64,000 bases of DNA. Origin: Candidatus Pantoea gossypiicola (lineage in GTDB: Bacteria > Pseudomonadota > Gammaproteobacteria > Enterobacterales > Enterobacteriaceae). The translations under genes were made by a program, and so were the position numbers. Below the pieces are notes generated by a model, which was not told where the DNA came from, did no database searches, and saw only the letters and a program-made list of their open reading frames with translations. The stretch's first letter is position 1; the number at the start of each line of letters is the position of its first letter. Below, in pieces: positions 54,984 through 63,464 of this stretch. The DNA is taken from positions 248,001-312,000 of the forward strand of contig NZ_VWVM01000004.1 of NCBI RefSeq assembly GCF_008632075.1, read 5' to 3'.

Positions 54984-55904
54984 GTGTCTGAACTGAATAA
55001 TGCTCTGCTACAGGAGGTACTGGATCAGGTGCGTCCGCTGGTCCATCGGGGAAAAGTCGCTGACTATATCCCCGCACTGGCCGATGTCGCGGCCGACAAT
55101 CTGGCCATTGCCGTTTGCCTGCGTGACGGCACCCTCTTTCAGGCGGGCGATGCGGAGACACGCTTTTCGATTCAGTCGATATCTAAAGCGCTATCGCTGA
55201 CCGTGGCGCTGACCCGCTATGACGACAGTGAAATCTGGCAGCGGGTGGGAAAAGAGCCATCAGGCCAGCCATTTAATTCCCTGGTGCAGCTGGAACTGGA
55301 ACAGGGCAAGCCGCGTAATCCGTTTATTAATGCCGGGGCGTTGGTAATCTGCGATCTTCTGGAAACCCGCCTGACTGCGCCGCGCCAGCGAATGCTGGAA
55401 ATTGTGCGCCAGCTGAGCCAGCAGCCCGATATCAATTATGATCGCCACGTTGCCCGCTCTGAGTTTGAACATTCTGCCCGCAATGCCGCGATCGCCTGGC
55501 TGATGAAGTCGTTTGGTAATTTCGATAATGATGTCACCAGCGTCATGCAGACCTATTTCCACTATTGCTCACTATCGATGAACTGCGTTGAACTGGCGCG
55601 CACCTTCGTCTATCTGGCTAATCTGGGTAAAACACTGGATGGCAGCCAGATGATTACACCGCGTCAGACACGGCAGATTAACGCACTGATGATCACCAGC
55701 GGGATGTATGATGGCGCAGGCGAATTCGCGTGGCGGGTCGGGATGCCTGCGAAGTCGGGCGTAGGTGGCGGAATTATTGCCGTCATCCCTGGCGAGATGA
55801 GCATTGCCGTCTGGTCACCCGGGCTGGATAGCGCAGGTAATTCGCTGGCGGGCACCGCTGTGCTCGAATTGCTGACGGAAAAGCTGGGGCGCTCGATATT
55901 CTGA
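54984..55904 (+). CDS. glsB: Glutaminase (GlsB/YneH type)
   Basis: Hydrolyses glutamine to glutamate and ammonia using a serine beta-lactamase-like site. 306 residues. The SxxK motif is [11 protein letters not shown] with Ser65 and Lys68; other matches to E. coli YneH are [36 protein letters not shown] and [15 protein letters not shown]. It starts with GTG 54984, supported by GGGAGAAAGG just upstream and alignment to the family start. Glutaminase supports acid resistance in E. coli; that role is possible here. Confidence 0.95.
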   Translation: MSELNNALLQEVLDQVRPLVHRGKVADYIPALADVAADNLAIAVCLRDGTLFQAGDAETRFSIQSISKALSLTVALTRYDDSEIWQRVGKEPSGQPFNSLVQLELEQGKPRNPFINAGALVICDLLETRLTAPRQRMLEIVRQLSQQPDINYDRHVARSEFEHSARNAAIAWLMKSFGNFDNDVTSVMQTYFHYCSLSMNCVELARTFVYLANLGKTLDGSQMITPRQTRQINALMITSGMYDGAGEFAWRVGMPAKSGVGGGIIAVIPGEMSIAVWSPGLDSAGNSLAGTAVLELLTEKLGRSIF

Positions 55905-56039
55905 CTCTGAGCGCCAATAACAGGCTCGCCGTGATGAAAAGCGATGGAGTTCCCATGATTCCGGCAAGCTGATTTGATATTTTCAGTGCAGTACGCTGGC
56001 GATTTGAGTCGTCAGCGTTAATCAGCGCGCAAAAAATTC

Positions 56040-56981
56040 TTAGTGCGAAAGCTGTGGCAGCTCATCTTCTGTCAGACCGGTCATCTGCATGACGGTATTG
56101 CAATCCATCCCACTCTTTAGCATGGTGCGGGCAATTCTGAGTTGCATGCTTTTCCTTCCTTGTTGAAGACCGATCTCTTTACCTTCGATGCGACCTTGTG
56201 CAATGCCTTTCTCAAGCCCTATCTGCTCAAGCTGTTGTGCGATAGTCATAAGTGCGTTCTCGTGTTGGGGCACACGCTGTGCCAGCTCCTGTACAAAGGT
56301 TTTAGCGTTTGATACTTCGCCCGCCTGCACAATGTAGTTTACCAATGATATCACCTGCGATGAAGAGTGTTCGCCTGCCATCAAAATGGATACCAGCCTG
56401 TCCATCAGTTCTGCCAGATCCCGCTGCCGGATATGTTTCTGCAACAGGGTCAGTGCCGCCATGCTGCGGTGTTGCATGATCTCATCGTCAGGAATCGTCG
56501 TGACATCGACCAGCGGAAAACTGTGGCTGTAAAGCCTGTCCGCCAGCAACGGGTCGTCGAACTCATCCAGCCACCGGGTCGAATAAGGATAGGGAGAGCG
56601 TCTGCCCACGTAAAACAGTATGGGTATCACCAGCGGCAATCTCTTATGCCCAGCGTCAAGATGGCGCTGCATGGCAGCCACTGCATAGCGCATCAGCCGA
56701 AATGCCATATGTTTGTCAGGTGATGACTGATGCTCAATGAGTACATGGATATATCCATTGCCAGCGGTAGTTTTAAGACTGTAAAGCACATCGCTAAAGT
56801 ATTGCCGAAGGTCATCCTCGACAAACGACCCCGACTCCAGCTTCAATGTGCTGAGATCACAGCGTTCGCACAACTCTGGCGGCAGGTGCAGCACCAGGAA
56901 ATCCCGGGCAATATCTGGCTGAGTCAGAAATTGCCGGAATGTCGCATCATGAGGCGTGTGCGTGCTGTTGTTCTTTTTCAC
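56040..56981 (-). CDS. Rpn/YhgA-family recombination-promoting nuclease
   Basis: A 313-residue PD-(D/E)XK-type nuclease of the Rpn (putative transposase YhgA-like) family. It has HDATFRQFLTQPDIARDFL, SGSFVEDDLRQYFSDVLYSL, the catalytic-type IHVLIEHQSSPDKHMAFRL, and IPILFYVGRRSPY. The C-terminus has a repetitive helical segment (GIAQGRIEGKEIGLQQGRK). Rpn proteins cut DNA and promote recA-independent recombination and are often multicopy. The start is GTG 56981 with AGGA 9 bases upstream; an open frame continues 48 codons further but does not resemble the family. Confidence 0.9.
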   Translation of the reverse strand: MKKNNSTHTPHDATFRQFLTQPDIARDFLVLHLPPELCERCDLSTLKLESGSFVEDDLRQYFSDVLYSLKTTAGNGYIHVLIEHQSSPDKHMAFRLMRYAVAAMQRHLDAGHKRLPLVIPILFYVGRRSPYPYSTRWLDEFDDPLLADRLYSHSFPLVDVTTIPDDEIMQHRSMAALTLLQKHIRQRDLAELMDRLVSILMAGEHSSSQVISLVNYIVQAGEVSNAKTFVQELAQRVPQHENALMTIAQQLEQIGLEKGIAQGRIEGKEIGLQQGRKSMQLRIARTMLKSGMDCNTVMQMTGLTEDELPQLSH

Positions 56982-57196
56982 TGACCAGAATCCTTTCTGT
57001 TCCTGAAGCGCTGATAACGGCTGATTCAGCCTGTAAAAGGCGCTAAATCCTGTAGCGCACGAACGTTTAAAGTACGGATGGAAATAACGCAATGAATACT
57101 CTGATGATTGAACCCCGTAAAACACTTTTCCTGAATTCTACGAGGTTGCTCTGAATATCAACGCATTGCGGGCCTTAAAAAGCCATTCGACCCGGC

Positions 57197-58135
57197 TCAG
57201 CTCACCACATTAATCGGCTCACCCTGAATAAAGGCCGCGATATTGGCCATCACGCCAGTCACCAGGTTTTCAACGCCGCTACGGCTCGCCCAGGCAATGT
57301 GCGGCGTCAGCAGCAGATTGGGCAAATCTGCCAGCAGCGGATTATCTGCAGAGGGGGGTTCGCTGCTCAGGACATCCAGCGCCGCGCCACCAATCAGCCC
57401 CTGCTTTAATGCCTCAGCAAGATTGGCCTCGTTAATGAGTCCGCCACGCGCGGTGTTAATCAGCAGCGCATGCGGTTTCATTTTCTCCAGTGCATCACGG
57501 TCAATCATCTGTCGGGTGCTGTCACTCAATGGGCAGTGCAGCGAAACAATATCGCTGGTGGCCAGCATCTGCTCAAAGCTGACATAGCCCTCGCGCACGC
57601 TGTCGCTGCCTTTGCGCTCCGCGTACTGCACCTTCATTCCCAGCGCCTGGGCCAGCCTGCCGACCGCCTGACCGATATCACCTCTGCCCGCGATACCCAG
57701 CGCGACGCCGCCAATATCCCCTATCGGCTGACGATGCAGACAGAAGTGCTGTGCCTGCGGCCAGTCGATGCGGGTGTTAACGGCATAGGCCATTATCTGA
57801 CGACGCAGGGCGAAAATGGCGGCGATCACCGCCTCCGACACGCTCTGGGTAGAGTAGCCGGGCACATTACTGACCACGATGCCGCGCTCACGGCACGCGT
57901 TGAGGTCAACACAGTCATAACCCGTCGCCGCAACACAGATAAAGCGCAGTTCGGGCAGCTGCGCCAGGGTGTCGGCGCGCAACGGCACCTTATTGGTAAT
58001 CGCAACCGTCGCGCCCGTAAGCGAAGAGACAATGTCACTGACCGGAGTCTGCGTGCGAATCTCCCAGTCAGCCTGTTGTTGCCGGGTCGGCAGAGAGACA
58101 GGCAGCGTATCACCATCCAGCATTACAATTTTCAT
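57197..58135 (-). CDS. D-isomer-specific 2-hydroxyacid dehydrogenase
   Basis: NAD(P)-dependent dehydrogenase of 312 residues. It has the nucleotide motif GIAGRGDIGQAVGR near residue 150, the catalytic Arg in LINTARGGLINE, a Glu in the SSEPPS segment, and the catalytic His in LTPHIAWAS. It belongs to the group of glycerate, glyoxylate and hydroxypyruvate reductases. The start is ATG 58135, 6 bases after AAGGA; an alternative ATG at 58141 overlaps that site. No operon partner is adjacent. Which 2-keto acid it prefers is unknown. Confidence 0.9.
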   Translation of the reverse strand: MKIVMLDGDTLPVSLPTRQQQADWEIRTQTPVSDIVSSLTGATVAITNKVPLRADTLAQLPELRFICVAATGYDCVDLNACRERGIVVSNVPGYSTQSVSEAVIAAIFALRRQIMAYAVNTRIDWPQAQHFCLHRQPIGDIGGVALGIAGRGDIGQAVGRLAQALGMKVQYAERKGSDSVREGYVSFEQMLATSDIVSLHCPLSDSTRQMIDRDALEKMKPHALLINTARGGLINEANLAEALKQGLIGGAALDVLSSEPPSADNPLLADLPNLLLTPHIAWASRSGVENLVTGVMANIAAFIQGEPINVVS

Positions 58136-58352
58136 CTTCATTCCTTTATGGGTTCGGTTCAATGCAACCGACTCATCAATGTTATTTGTATGTATTTAAC
58201 GAGTAACATCTAAGTTAAATGATGCTGAAATTAAAGTGAATATGTTCAAAGAGTGCGAATTTTTTCGGAACAGATGCCACTTTATTTAACCCTTTTATCC
58301 CCTTCGCGTTACACTGCCGCCCGGAACTCTTACCCCTTGCGCCCGTTAAATC

Positions 58353-58775
58353 ATGCAGAAATCTTCACTCAGACATCGACTCACTGCCGGTATTGCGATA
58401 CTGGCCGTGCTGCTGCTGTTTGTTGCCCCGATGATTTCAAAGAATCTGGCTGAGCATCACGCCACAATGCAGCGCGTCTCCGCTATGAGCGCAGAGATGC
58501 CAATGATGCATCATCACAGCGAGATGATGTCGATGGCGGACCATGGGATGATGATCGATCCTGGTTTCGCCTGTGGTTACTGCGATTTGCTGGTGCATGT
58601 GCCGCTGATGCTCTGGGTGTTTGTCCCGTTCATCTGGTGGATGCGTCTGATCAGCCGCGCACCGCCGCCCTCTGCGATTCATCCGCCTCCGTGGCGATGG
58701 ATGCTGCGTCTCCACCGACCACGAGCACCGCCCACTTTCACGTCACACTCACTGCTTTCTGATTCGATTGCGTGA
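58353..58775 (+). CDS. DUF2946-family membrane protein, Met/His-rich
   Basis: A 140-residue protein of the DUF2946 group. A membrane anchor is at about residues 9-29. A periplasmic segment rich in metal ligands follows (EMPMMHHHSEMMSMADHGMM), then the family's FACGYCDLL motif with two cysteines, a second helix (about 83-100) and a basic proline-rich tail. Genes of this family usually stand with copper or TonB/iron genes. Here the PepSY-type membrane protein begins 45 bases downstream, and both share Met/His-rich stretches. Metal handling, probably copper, is inferred. Alternative: an assembly partner of the PepSY protein. Confidence 0.8.
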   Translation: MQKSSLRHRLTAGIAILAVLLLFVAPMISKNLAEHHATMQRVSAMSAEMPMMHHHSEMMSMADHGMMIDPGFACGYCDLLVHVPLMLWVFVPFIWWMRLISRAPPPSAIHPPPWRWMLRLHRPRAPPTFTSHSLLSDSIA

Positions 58776-58820
58776 CAACGTCACACAATCGCCTTTGTCT
58801 TTTGAAAAGTGTGGAATGCT

Positions 58821-60551
58821 ATGTCCTCTTCTCAGGAAATTATCCCTGCACAGCGCGGCACGCTCTTAAACTTGTTTCGCCGCCTGCATTTTTATATTGG
58901 CCTGTTTATCGCGCCATTTATTTTTGTCGCCGCGCTCACCGGCACACTCTACGTTCTGACACCGCAGCTGGAACAGGCAATCTACCACGACGCCCTGACC
59001 ACCGATGCACAGGGACAGGCACAGCCGTTGTCAGCCCAGATTGCCGCCGCACGTGCGCGAGCGGGTGAGTCAGCACGTATCTATGCCGTGCGTCCCGCCC
59101 CGGGTCCGCAGGATACAACCCGCGTGCAGTTTGCTGAGCCTCAGCTTGGCCCATCGGAATCGCGATCGCTGTTTATCGATCCCTACACGCTGCAGGTGAA
59201 AGGCGATATGACGGTGTATGGCACCAGTGGTGTACTGCCGCTGCGCATGTGGCTGGATCAGCTGCATCGCGGCCTGCTGCTGGGCGATTTTGGCCGTAAC
59301 TACAGCGAGCTGGCAGCCTCATGGCTGTGGGTCGCTACGCTGGGCGGCATCGTCTTATGGTCCGGTACCCGGCCACCCCGTACCCGTAAGAAAGTGCGCA
59401 GCGGATTTGCGGCAACGCGTCACTGGCACGTTACGCTGGGTCTGCTGCTGGCTATCGGGCTGGTGTTCTTTTCGGTAACGGGACTGACCTGGTCACAGTG
59501 GGCAGGCAACAATATCGAAAAAATGCGCAGCGACTTTGGCTGGAAAACGCCGCAGGTTAATACCGCACTGAATGGTGACGCGCCCGCCGAAGCAGCCGAT
59601 CCGCATGCTGACCATCGCGGTGCGATGATCGGCATGACGATGTCCGGCATGACCATGCCAGCCAGAACCGCCGTGCCAGTGGTTCCTAATCAACCAAATG
59701 CCCGCTGGGATCAGGCACTGGCAGCAGCACGTCAGGCCGGACTGCACGCCGCGAAACTGGAGCTGCGTCAGCCTAAGAACGCAGAACAGGCCTGGACAGT
59801 GTCGGAGATTGATCGCAGCTGGCCAAGCCAGGTCGATGCGGTTTCCATCAATCCGGCTGATTTCAGCGTGGTCGACCGCGTTGAATTCGCCAGCTTTTCG
59901 CTGGTGGCAAAACTGACCCGCTGGGGCGTGGATGCGCATATGGGTGTACTGTTTGGTCTGCCTAACCAGCTGATACTGGCCCTGTTCGGCTTTGGACTCT
60001 GTGCGATGATAGTGCTGGGCTACCGCATGTGGTGGATTCGCCGCCCGGCGGTTCCCCAGCTCAGCCCATCGCAGACGCTGTTGTCCGCCTGGCTTGCACT
60101 GCCGCGTTATGCACAGGGTACCAGTCTGATAGTGATGCTGGCGCTGGGTTATGCGCTGCCTGTAATGGGCATCAGCCTGGTGGTGCTGATCCTGCTGGAT
60201 ATTCAGCGCTGGCGCAGCGCGCAGCGTGCGTCGGTCATTCGGGAAGACATTGCGCCAGATAAGCAGTCGCCATTGGCTATCGTCCAGTCACGCTTTGCCG
60301 GAAAGCGCAAAGAGATGCGCTATTTTCTTCGTAGCGTCACGGTACTGGCGCTGATTGTGATTTCAGTGATGGCGAATGCGATGATTGGCGGGGTGATTGA
60401 CCAGTATCAGATCCCCTTCAGCCACTGGTCACTGACCATGTATATCACTCAGGCGATGATGATCCTGCTCTACTCCACGGTCTTTACCGGACTGTTGTCG
60501 ATCCCACTCTGGTATTTCTTCCTGGGTGAGAGCGACGAACAGGGTAAATAA
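58821..60551 (+). CDS. PepSY-associated transmembrane protein
   Basis: A 576-residue inner-membrane protein with a PepSY_TM (iron-regulated membrane protein) layout: RRLHFYIGLFIAPFIFVAALTGTLYV as the first helix, a periplasmic PepSY domain with RVQFAEP and LFIDPYTLQV, WLDQLHRGLLLGDFG, a second helix pair around residue 205-225, and a C-terminal group of helices ending FFLGESDEQG. A Met/His-rich insert (DPHADHRGAMIGMTMSGM) lies at about residue 265. The conserved His before or within helices may bind haem or metal, and some family members act as ferric-siderophore reductases. The start is ATG 58821 with GGAA upstream. It is probably co-transcribed with the DUF2946 gene. Confidence 0.85.
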   Translation: MSSSQEIIPAQRGTLLNLFRRLHFYIGLFIAPFIFVAALTGTLYVLTPQLEQAIYHDALTTDAQGQAQPLSAQIAAARARAGESARIYAVRPAPGPQDTTRVQFAEPQLGPSESRSLFIDPYTLQVKGDMTVYGTSGVLPLRMWLDQLHRGLLLGDFGRNYSELAASWLWVATLGGIVLWSGTRPPRTRKKVRSGFAATRHWHVTLGLLLAIGLVFFSVTGLTWSQWAGNNIEKMRSDFGWKTPQVNTALNGDAPAEAADPHADHRGAMIGMTMSGMTMPARTAVPVVPNQPNARWDQALAAARQAGLHAAKLELRQPKNAEQAWTVSEIDRSWPSQVDAVSINPADFSVVDRVEFASFSLVAKLTRWGVDAHMGVLFGLPNQLILALFGFGLCAMIVLGYRMWWIRRPAVPQLSPSQTLLSAWLALPRYAQGTSLIVMLALGYALPVMGISLVVLILLDIQRWRSAQRASVIREDIAPDKQSPLAIVQSRFAGKRKEMRYFLRSVTVLALIVISVMANAMIGGVIDQYQIPFSHWSLTMYITQAMMILLYSTVFTGLLSIPLWYFFLGESDEQGK

Positions 60552-60594
60552 GCAGATGACACATTGCGTGACTATTTATTCAAAATAACTGACG

Positions 60595-60621
60595 AAGCCG
60601 GGCAAATCATCCGGCTTTTCA
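60595..60621 (+). terminator. Terminator after the PepSY gene
   Basis: AAGCCGG and CCGGCTT form a 7-bp stem with a 9-base loop, followed by TTCATT. It probably ends the DUF2946-PepSY operon. Confidence 0.7.
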
Positions 60622-60677
60622 TTCTGCGCGTGAGGTCTATGATCGTTGTTATGCCCTCCTCTATCTGAGAACTCATC

Positions 60678-61355
60678 ATGAACATTGTGCGAGCTAATTC
60701 TGAACAACTCTTTGAGTACGGTCCTTTTACCGTTCGTCGTCAGCGACCTGGCGAGTCGCTTAGTCCGTTGCTCACTATTGACCTGATGTCGCTAAAACTG
60801 GATGCCCGGATCCCGATGCAGCAGCATCAGGATGAAGAAGTGTTCACATACTTATGGCGCGGTTCAATGCAGCATCAGGACAGCAACGGCGAACGTACCC
60901 AGCTCTCTGCGAAAAAGGTGATGGTGGTGAATGCCGGTGAGGGTGTTCAGTACGAAGAGTCAGTGCCGCTGTATGAAGCGGAGCTGTTGCAGGCCGTTAT
61001 CCGGCCATCACAGCCGGGCGGTGAAGCGATGACTCAGGTGCTGGAGCGCGATCAGGGCATCATGACTAACGGCTGGACCGAACTGGCCGGGCCGGAAGAG
61101 TCTGACGCCCCGCTGGAACTGCGCCAGGAAGTCTACATCTACGATACGCTGCTGGAGCGTAATCAGACGGTTGACGTGCCCTCGATGCCGGGCTTTGTGG
61201 CTTATCTGACCGTGCTGGAGGGAATTATTCGGATTGGCGATCAGCGACTCCGTCGCGGCGATGCGGTGAGCGGGCTGGATAGCAGCATGGAGATCACGGG
61301 CGATCGGGATGCCAATCTGGTCTGCTTCCTGGTTAAGCCTGACAATGTTGCATAA
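60678..61355 (+). CDS. Pirin-family cupin protein
   Basis: A 225-residue bicupin of the pirin group. Its N-terminal cupin includes MQQHQDEEVFTYLWRGSMQHQD and KVMVVNAGEGVQYEES, which hold the family's metal-ligand positions. The C-terminal cupin is around FVAYLTVLEGIIRIGDQRLRRGD. Some pirins are quercetin 2,3-dioxygenases; this one is close to the YhhW/YhaK type, whose role is unsettled. It starts at ATG 60678, about 8 bases after a weak GAGAAC. It is monocistronic. Confidence 0.85.
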   Translation: MNIVRANSEQLFEYGPFTVRRQRPGESLSPLLTIDLMSLKLDARIPMQQHQDEEVFTYLWRGSMQHQDSNGERTQLSAKKVMVVNAGEGVQYEESVPLYEAELLQAVIRPSQPGGEAMTQVLERDQGIMTNGWTELAGPEESDAPLELRQEVYIYDTLLERNQTVDVPSMPGFVAYLTVLEGIIRIGDQRLRRGDAVSGLDSSMEITGDRDANLVCFLVKPDNVA

Positions 61356-61356
61356 C

Positions 61357-61381
61357 AAAGCGCGGGATAATCCCGCGCTTT
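61357..61381. terminator. Bidirectional terminator between pirin and the small HTH gene
   Basis: AAAGCGCGGGA and TCCCGCGCTTT form a perfect 11-bp stem with a TAA loop. A and T edges suit both convergent genes. Confidence 0.85.
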
Positions 61382-61397
61382 ACTTTTGATGGGCGTT

Positions 61398-61625
61398 TTA
61401 ACGCGTTTTACGTTGCTGCATCGCCTGAACACGTTTATAGGCATGATCAAACTGACGGACATCGTCGCGTAGCCAGTGGCGTTGCGTCAGCGGTGCATCA
61501 TCCAGCGCCTGCGGCAGCGGCACGCCCGCCAGCGATCCCCGGCAGCAAAAGGCACGCGCCAGCGTTGGCGTAGCGATGCCAATGTAGCGGGCAAACTCAG
61601 GTAAGGTCATCAGTGCTGTGCTCAT
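61398..61625 (-). CDS. Small putative HTH protein (75 aa)
   Basis: I do not recognise a named family. The N-terminal half, MTLPEFARYIGIATPTLARA, has the pattern of a MerR/AlpA-type helix-turn-helix, and the rest is basic (RDDVRQFDHAYKRVQAMQQRKTR). It might be a small excisionase-like or regulatory protein. AGGAGGTGG precedes the ATG at 61625, a strong ribosome-binding site. It is convergent with pirin and divergent from the ytfJ-like gene. Confidence 0.65.
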   Translation of the reverse strand: MSTALMTLPEFARYIGIATPTLARAFCCRGSLAGVPLPQALDDAPLTQRHWLRDDVRQFDHAYKRVQAMQQRKTR

Positions 61626-61778
61626 ATTCCACCTCCTGTTAACAAAATATTCCCTGCATTTTCAGCCCAAATCTTTAATGCTTTTATTGATCTGAAACAG
61701 AGATGTGGTACTAATCTTCTGCCTGCTGATGAGATAGCTCGCCTCGCCTGCCGTAAAACGAAAAGAAGTGAGGAACCC

Positions 61779-62327
61779 GTGCGCCATTATGGATTGATGA
61801 TTGCCCTGCTGTTTTCCGGCTTTACAGCTGCTCATACCCTGACACCCGGTCAGCCTGTCCCGTCGGTTTACGTTGCTGACAAAGGCGAGATGGTGCTGAA
61901 CCAGGGCGACATCAATTATCAGCGCTGGAACAGTCAGACACTGACCGGAAAAGTGCGTCTGGTGATTCATGTGGCAGGCCGGCTATCCGCGAAAGATCAG
62001 AGTGAACCCCTAATCAAAGCCATTCAGCAGGCCCAACTGCCGCGCGACCGCTTCCAGACTACCACCATCGTCAATACCGACGATGCCCTGCCCGGCAGTG
62101 CCATTTTTGTGGTGCGCAGCATCGCCTCCAGCAAAAAAGCAGCACCCTGGCAGCAATTTATTATCGACAGCAGTGGCGTCACTGCCCATAGCTGGCATCT
62201 TCAGCCGGAAAGCGCGTCCGTCGTGGTGATTGATCCGCAAGGGATTGTGCGCTTCGCTAAAGATGGCGCATTATCGGATGAGGATGTCACCCGCGTGATG
62301 AAAGCGCTGCGCGCATTGCTGGGCTGA
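61779..62327 (+). CDS. ytfJ: YtfJ-family periplasmic protein
   Basis: A 182-residue secreted protein. The signal peptide is MRHYGLMIALLFSGFTAAH. The thioredoxin-like YtfJ domain follows: QPVPSVYVADKGEMVL, GKVRLVIHVAGRLSAKDQSEP, TIVNTDDALPGSAIFVVRS, and VVVIDPQGIVRFAKDGALSDE. No CxxC is present. Function unknown. It starts with GTG 61779 five bases after GAGGA. It stands alone before the crt operon. Confidence 0.88.
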   Translation: MRHYGLMIALLFSGFTAAHTLTPGQPVPSVYVADKGEMVLNQGDINYQRWNSQTLTGKVRLVIHVAGRLSAKDQSEPLIKAIQQAQLPRDRFQTTTIVNTDDALPGSAIFVVRSIASSKKAAPWQQFIIDSSGVTAHSWHLQPESASVVVIDPQGIVRFAKDGALSDEDVTRVMKALRALLG

Positions 62328-62546
62328 TTCAGGCAAGATAGTGATCAGGATGACGCGCCAAAAGGCGGAATGCTGCTGAATTCGCCGACATTTTTATCGT
62401 TGTGAGCTACGCTTAGTTGTAATGAATTTACCCGCCGTTCTTTGAAAACCTGCCAACTATGCTGTGGCAGTCGGGGACGATTATTGAAGATGGCATCGAA
62501 TCATTTCGACCTGCTGTGACTTCCTCTGTAGATAAGGACAGCCATG

Positions 62547-63455
62547 ATGACGGTCTGTGCAGAACAACACGTCAGTTTCAGCCACAATGATGCAGCCAGC
62601 CTGTTGAGCGACATTGAGCAACGGCTTGATCAGCTTTTACCGGTTGAGAGTGAGCGTGATTTAGTCGGCGCGGCAATGCGCGAGGGGGCGCTGGCACCGG
62701 GAAAGCGTATCCGCCCGCTGCTGCTGCTGCTGGCCGCGCGCGATCTCGGCTGTAGCGCCACCCCTGCCGGGCTGCTCGATCTCGCCTGCGCGGTTGAGAT
62801 GGTGCACGCCGCCTCCCTGATTCTGGATGACATGCCCTGTATGGATGATGCGCAGCTGCGTCGTGGACGTCCGACCATTCACTGCCAGTATGGAGAACAT
62901 GTCGCGATTCTGGCCGCAGTGGCGCTGCTGAGTAAAGCTTTTGGCGTGGTTGCCATGGCAGAAGGCTTAACGGCAGCCGCCAGAGCCGATGCGGTCGCGG
63001 AGCTATCCCACGCTGTCGGCATGCAGGGTCTGGTGCAGGGTCAGTTCAAGGATCTTTCAGAAGGCGACAAGCCACGCAGTGCCGACGCCATTCTCATGAC
63101 CAACCATTACAAAACCAGCACCCTGTTCTGCGCCTCTATGCAGATGGCCTCTATTGTGGCGGAAACGCCAAAAGAAGCGCGCGAACAGCTGCACCGCTTT
63201 TCGCTTAATCTCGGTCAGGCTTTTCAGTTGCTGGACGATCTCACCGATGGCATGGCGGATACCGGCAAAGATGCCCATCAGGATGACGGGAAATCGACGC
63301 TGGTCAATCTGCTGGGGCCACAGGCGGTTGAAACGCGACTGCGCGATCACCTGCGCTGTGCCAGCGAGCATCTGCTCTCGGCCTGCCAGGACGGTTATGC
63401 CACTCACCATTTTGTTCAGGCCTGGTTTGAGAAAAAACTCGCTGCCGTCAGTTAA
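62547..63455 (+). CDS. crtE: Geranylgeranyl diphosphate synthase CrtE
   Basis: Makes GGPP, the C20 precursor of carotenoids. The 302 residues carry both aspartate-rich motifs, LILDDMPCMDD and QLLDDLTDG, with the chain-length region between. The start MTVCAEQHV and the many shared segments (GMQGLVQGQFKDLSEGDKPRS, TNHYKTSTLFCASMQMASIV) place it with the P. ananatis (Erwinia uredovora) form rather than the shorter-matched P. agglomerans form. An adjoining ATG at 62544 is also possible; AAGGA lies about 8 bases ahead. It is the first gene of the carotenoid operon, with crtX after 9 bases. Confidence 0.97.
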   Translation: MTVCAEQHVSFSHNDAASLLSDIEQRLDQLLPVESERDLVGAAMREGALAPGKRIRPLLLLLAARDLGCSATPAGLLDLACAVEMVHAASLILDDMPCMDDAQLRRGRPTIHCQYGEHVAILAAVALLSKAFGVVAMAEGLTAAARADAVAELSHAVGMQGLVQGQFKDLSEGDKPRSADAILMTNHYKTSTLFCASMQMASIVAETPKEAREQLHRFSLNLGQAFQLLDDLTDGMADTGKDAHQDDGKSTLVNLLGPQAVETRLRDHLRCASEHLLSACQDGYATHHFVQAWFEKKLAAVS

Positions 63456-63464
63456 GGATGCTGC

